NCBI GenBank assembly: GCA_023484185.1
Contig: JAMDBC010000074.1
Coordinates: forward strand, 1-5,288
From: Chloroflexota bacterium
GTDB lineage: Bacteria; Chloroflexota; Anaerolineae; Anaerolineales; Villigracilaceae
DNA: 5,288 nt
Direction: 5' to 3'
In this document: positions 4,488 to 5,288 of the stretch, piece after piece
Numbering within the stretch: position 1 is the first letter of the stretch
Layout of the letters: each line of letters opens with the position of its first letter
Notes under the pieces: generated by a model
The model's database searches: none
The model's input: the letters and a program-made list of their open reading frames with translations, nothing else
What the model was told of the DNA's origin: nothing
Position numbers and translations under genes: made by a program

Positions 4488-4946
4488 ATGCGACTTTCCA
4501 AACGCGGTGAATACGGCTTACGGGCAATGATCGTTCTGGCAGAACCCGCCGAGAAGAACGCCATGCCGGTGGTGCAAATTAGGGAGATCGCGGAACGCGA
4601 GCAGATCTCAGCCAAGTTCCTTGAGCAAATTTTGCTTGCGCTCAAGAACGCAGGCATGCTCCACAGCAAGATGGGCGTTGGCGGCGGGTATTACCTGGCC
4701 AGGCCGGCCAGTGAGATCACGCTCGGCCAAATCTTCCGCGTGCTGGATGGCCCGGTGGCGCCGATCAAGTGTGTCAGCCAAATGTCTTATGAGCCATGCG
4801 GATGCCCCGATGAACAGACTTGCGGCCTGCGACTGGTGATGGGCGATGTGCGTAACGCCATCGCAGATATTCTCGATAACACCAGCCTGGCTGATGTAAC
4901 CAAGCGACAGACCGCTGTCCGCAAAAAGCTTGGCATAAAAAGATAG
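4488..4946 (+). CDS. Rrf2-family transcriptional regulator, predicted Fe-S sensor
   Basis: Rrf2 proteins are dimeric winged-helix regulators; many, such as IscR, NsrR and RsrR, sense Fe-S status, nitric oxide or redox state. This 152-residue protein starts MRLSKRGEYGLRAMIVLA, the hallmark N-terminal helix. The HTH spans about 27-58 (IREIAEREQISAKFLEQILLALKNAGML), and the wing is GVGGGYYLARP (63-73). The dimerisation helix and sensing region follow. Four cysteines sit close together at C95, C104, C106 and C112 (C-x8-C-x1-C-x5-C), consistent with cluster binding but different from the three-cysteine IscR spacing. It therefore cannot be named IscR or NsrR. ATG 4488 fits the family; there is no clear Shine-Dalgarno. 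It is monocistronic by layout, with its own consensus promoter and a candidate terminator behind it. Its targets are unknown. Confidence 0.93.
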   Translation: MRLSKRGEYGLRAMIVLAEPAEKNAMPVVQIREIAEREQISAKFLEQILLALKNAGMLHSKMGVGGGYYLARPASEITLGQIFRVLDGPVAPIKCVSQMSYEPCGCPDEQTCGLRLVMGDVRNAIADILDNTSLADVTKRQTAVRKKLGIKR

Positions 4947-4959
4947 GCATGTTCAAGGA

Positions 4960-4982
4960 CGCCCTGCGAAAGGCGGTTTTTT
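4960..4982 (+). terminator. Probable intrinsic terminator of the Rrf2-family gene
   Basis: A short GC-rich stem, CGCC (4960-4963) with GGCG (4972-4975), encloses 8 nt and is followed after one G by six Ts (4977-4982). The stem is only 4 bp, so it is weaker than the other terminators here, but its place 14 nt after the stop codon fits. Confidence 0.5.
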
Positions 4983-5015
4983 CTTGGCCGAAAAGACTAC
5001 TTGTACTATGGACTT

Positions 5016-5021
5016 TATAAT
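5016..5021 (+). promoter_or_regulatory. -10 box of the substrate-binding lipoprotein gene
   Basis: TATAAT at 5016-5021 predicts a start near 5028 and a leader of about 19 nt containing a Shine-Dalgarno (TTGGAGA, GGAG at 5036-5039, 7 nt before the ATG). No convincing -35 box or Pho box is visible upstream, so an activator may be needed. Confidence 0.5.
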
Positions 5022-5046
5022 ATATAAAACCAATTGGAGATAAAAT

Positions 5047-5288
5047 ATGCAAAAACTTACCCTAACTCTGTTGACAGTCGTTATAGCATTCTCACTGATC
5101 TTGACCGCCTGCGGCTCGCCCGCCCCGACAACGGCCCCCGTTTCAAACGGCGCACCCGCAATTGATGCTCCTGCCCTCGCCCCCGCCGACACTTTGGAAG
5201 GCAACATCGCCATCTCGGGCGCGTTCGCCCTCTACCCGATGATGACGCTGTGGGCCGAGGAATTCCAGAAGCTTCATCCCAAAGTTAC
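5047..5288 (+). CDS. Substrate-binding lipoprotein, PstS-like, 3' truncated by window edge
   Basis: ATG 5047 is preceded by a good Shine-Dalgarno and opens a frame that runs off the window after 80 full codons. The product begins MQKLTLTLLTVVIAFSLILT and has the lipobox LTAC with C22, so it should be lipid-anchored after signal peptidase II cleavage. A Pro/Ala/Thr-rich linker (about 23-50) precedes GNIAISGAFALYPMMTLWAEEFQKLHPKV. This resembles the first strand and ligand-binding loop of PstS-type periplasmic binding proteins (compare SGSTALYPL...WAEEF), which capture phosphate for an ABC importer. The usual pstCAB genes would lie beyond the window if it is a true PstS. Another anion-binding or orphan PBP-like protein remains possible. 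The lipoprotein nature is firm; the phosphate assignment is tentative. Confidence 0.75.
   Translation, partial: MQKLTLTLLTVVIAFSLILTACGSPAPTTAPVSNGAPAIDAPALAPADTLEGNIAISGAFALYPMMTLWAEEFQKLHPKV

Overview
The window reads as a chromosomal stretch from a bacterium, most likely a Chloroflexota member of the Anaerolineae type. This assignment is an inference. It rests on the T/P/A-rich linkers after lipoprotein cysteines, the flavour of the MiaB, YbaK and Rrf2 proteins, intergenic spacers full of short palindromic or word repeats, and start codons placed directly behind -10 boxes. No ribosomal RNA or other strong phylogenetic marker is present, so the lineage stays tentative.

Layout, left to right: the C-terminal part of an AcnA/IRP1-type aconitase (+, 1-779, 5' end outside the window) converges on miaB (-, 941-2293). 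Between them lie a bidirectional terminator hairpin and a second hairpin/T-tract terminator just behind miaB. Divergent from miaB, after a spacer with a tandem REP-like hairpin pair, are two serine tRNA genes on the + strand: tRNA-Ser(UGA) at 2531-2615 and tRNA-Ser(GCU) at 2711-2800. They end in a clear intrinsic terminator. Next comes a short, probably decayed lipoprotein gene on the - strand (2891-3082, with signs of a frameshift). It is divergent from an endonuclease III family gene (3131-3796), and their promoters interleave inside a perfect 12-bp inverted repeat. A 127-bp MITE-like palindromic element (3801-3927) separates this gene from a YbaK/EbsC-type aminoacyl-tRNA deacylase (3936-4403). 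A textbook sigma70-type promoter (TTGACA, 17 nt, TATAAT) then leads into an Rrf2-family regulator with four clustered cysteines (4488-4946). The window ends in the first 80 codons of a lipoprotein that looks like a PstS-type substrate-binding protein (5047 onward).

Two functional threads connect the genes. One is tRNA function: MiaB, a tRNA-Ser(UGA) that carries the A36-A37-A38 signature of MiaA/MiaB substrates, a second tRNA-Ser, and a mischarged-tRNA deacylase. The other is iron-sulphur chemistry: aconitase, MiaB, the Nth-like enzyme and a cysteine-rich Rrf2 regulator are all known or predicted Fe-S proteins. Neither thread forms an operon: most genes have their own promoter and terminator.

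I see no new multi-gene system here. The genes are housekeeping genes. The most interesting signals are regulatory and repeat-based: probable leaderless starts, an interleaved divergent promoter pair inside an inverted repeat, a nested mobile palindromic element that may supply a promoter, and a decaying lipoprotein gene beside a tRNA.
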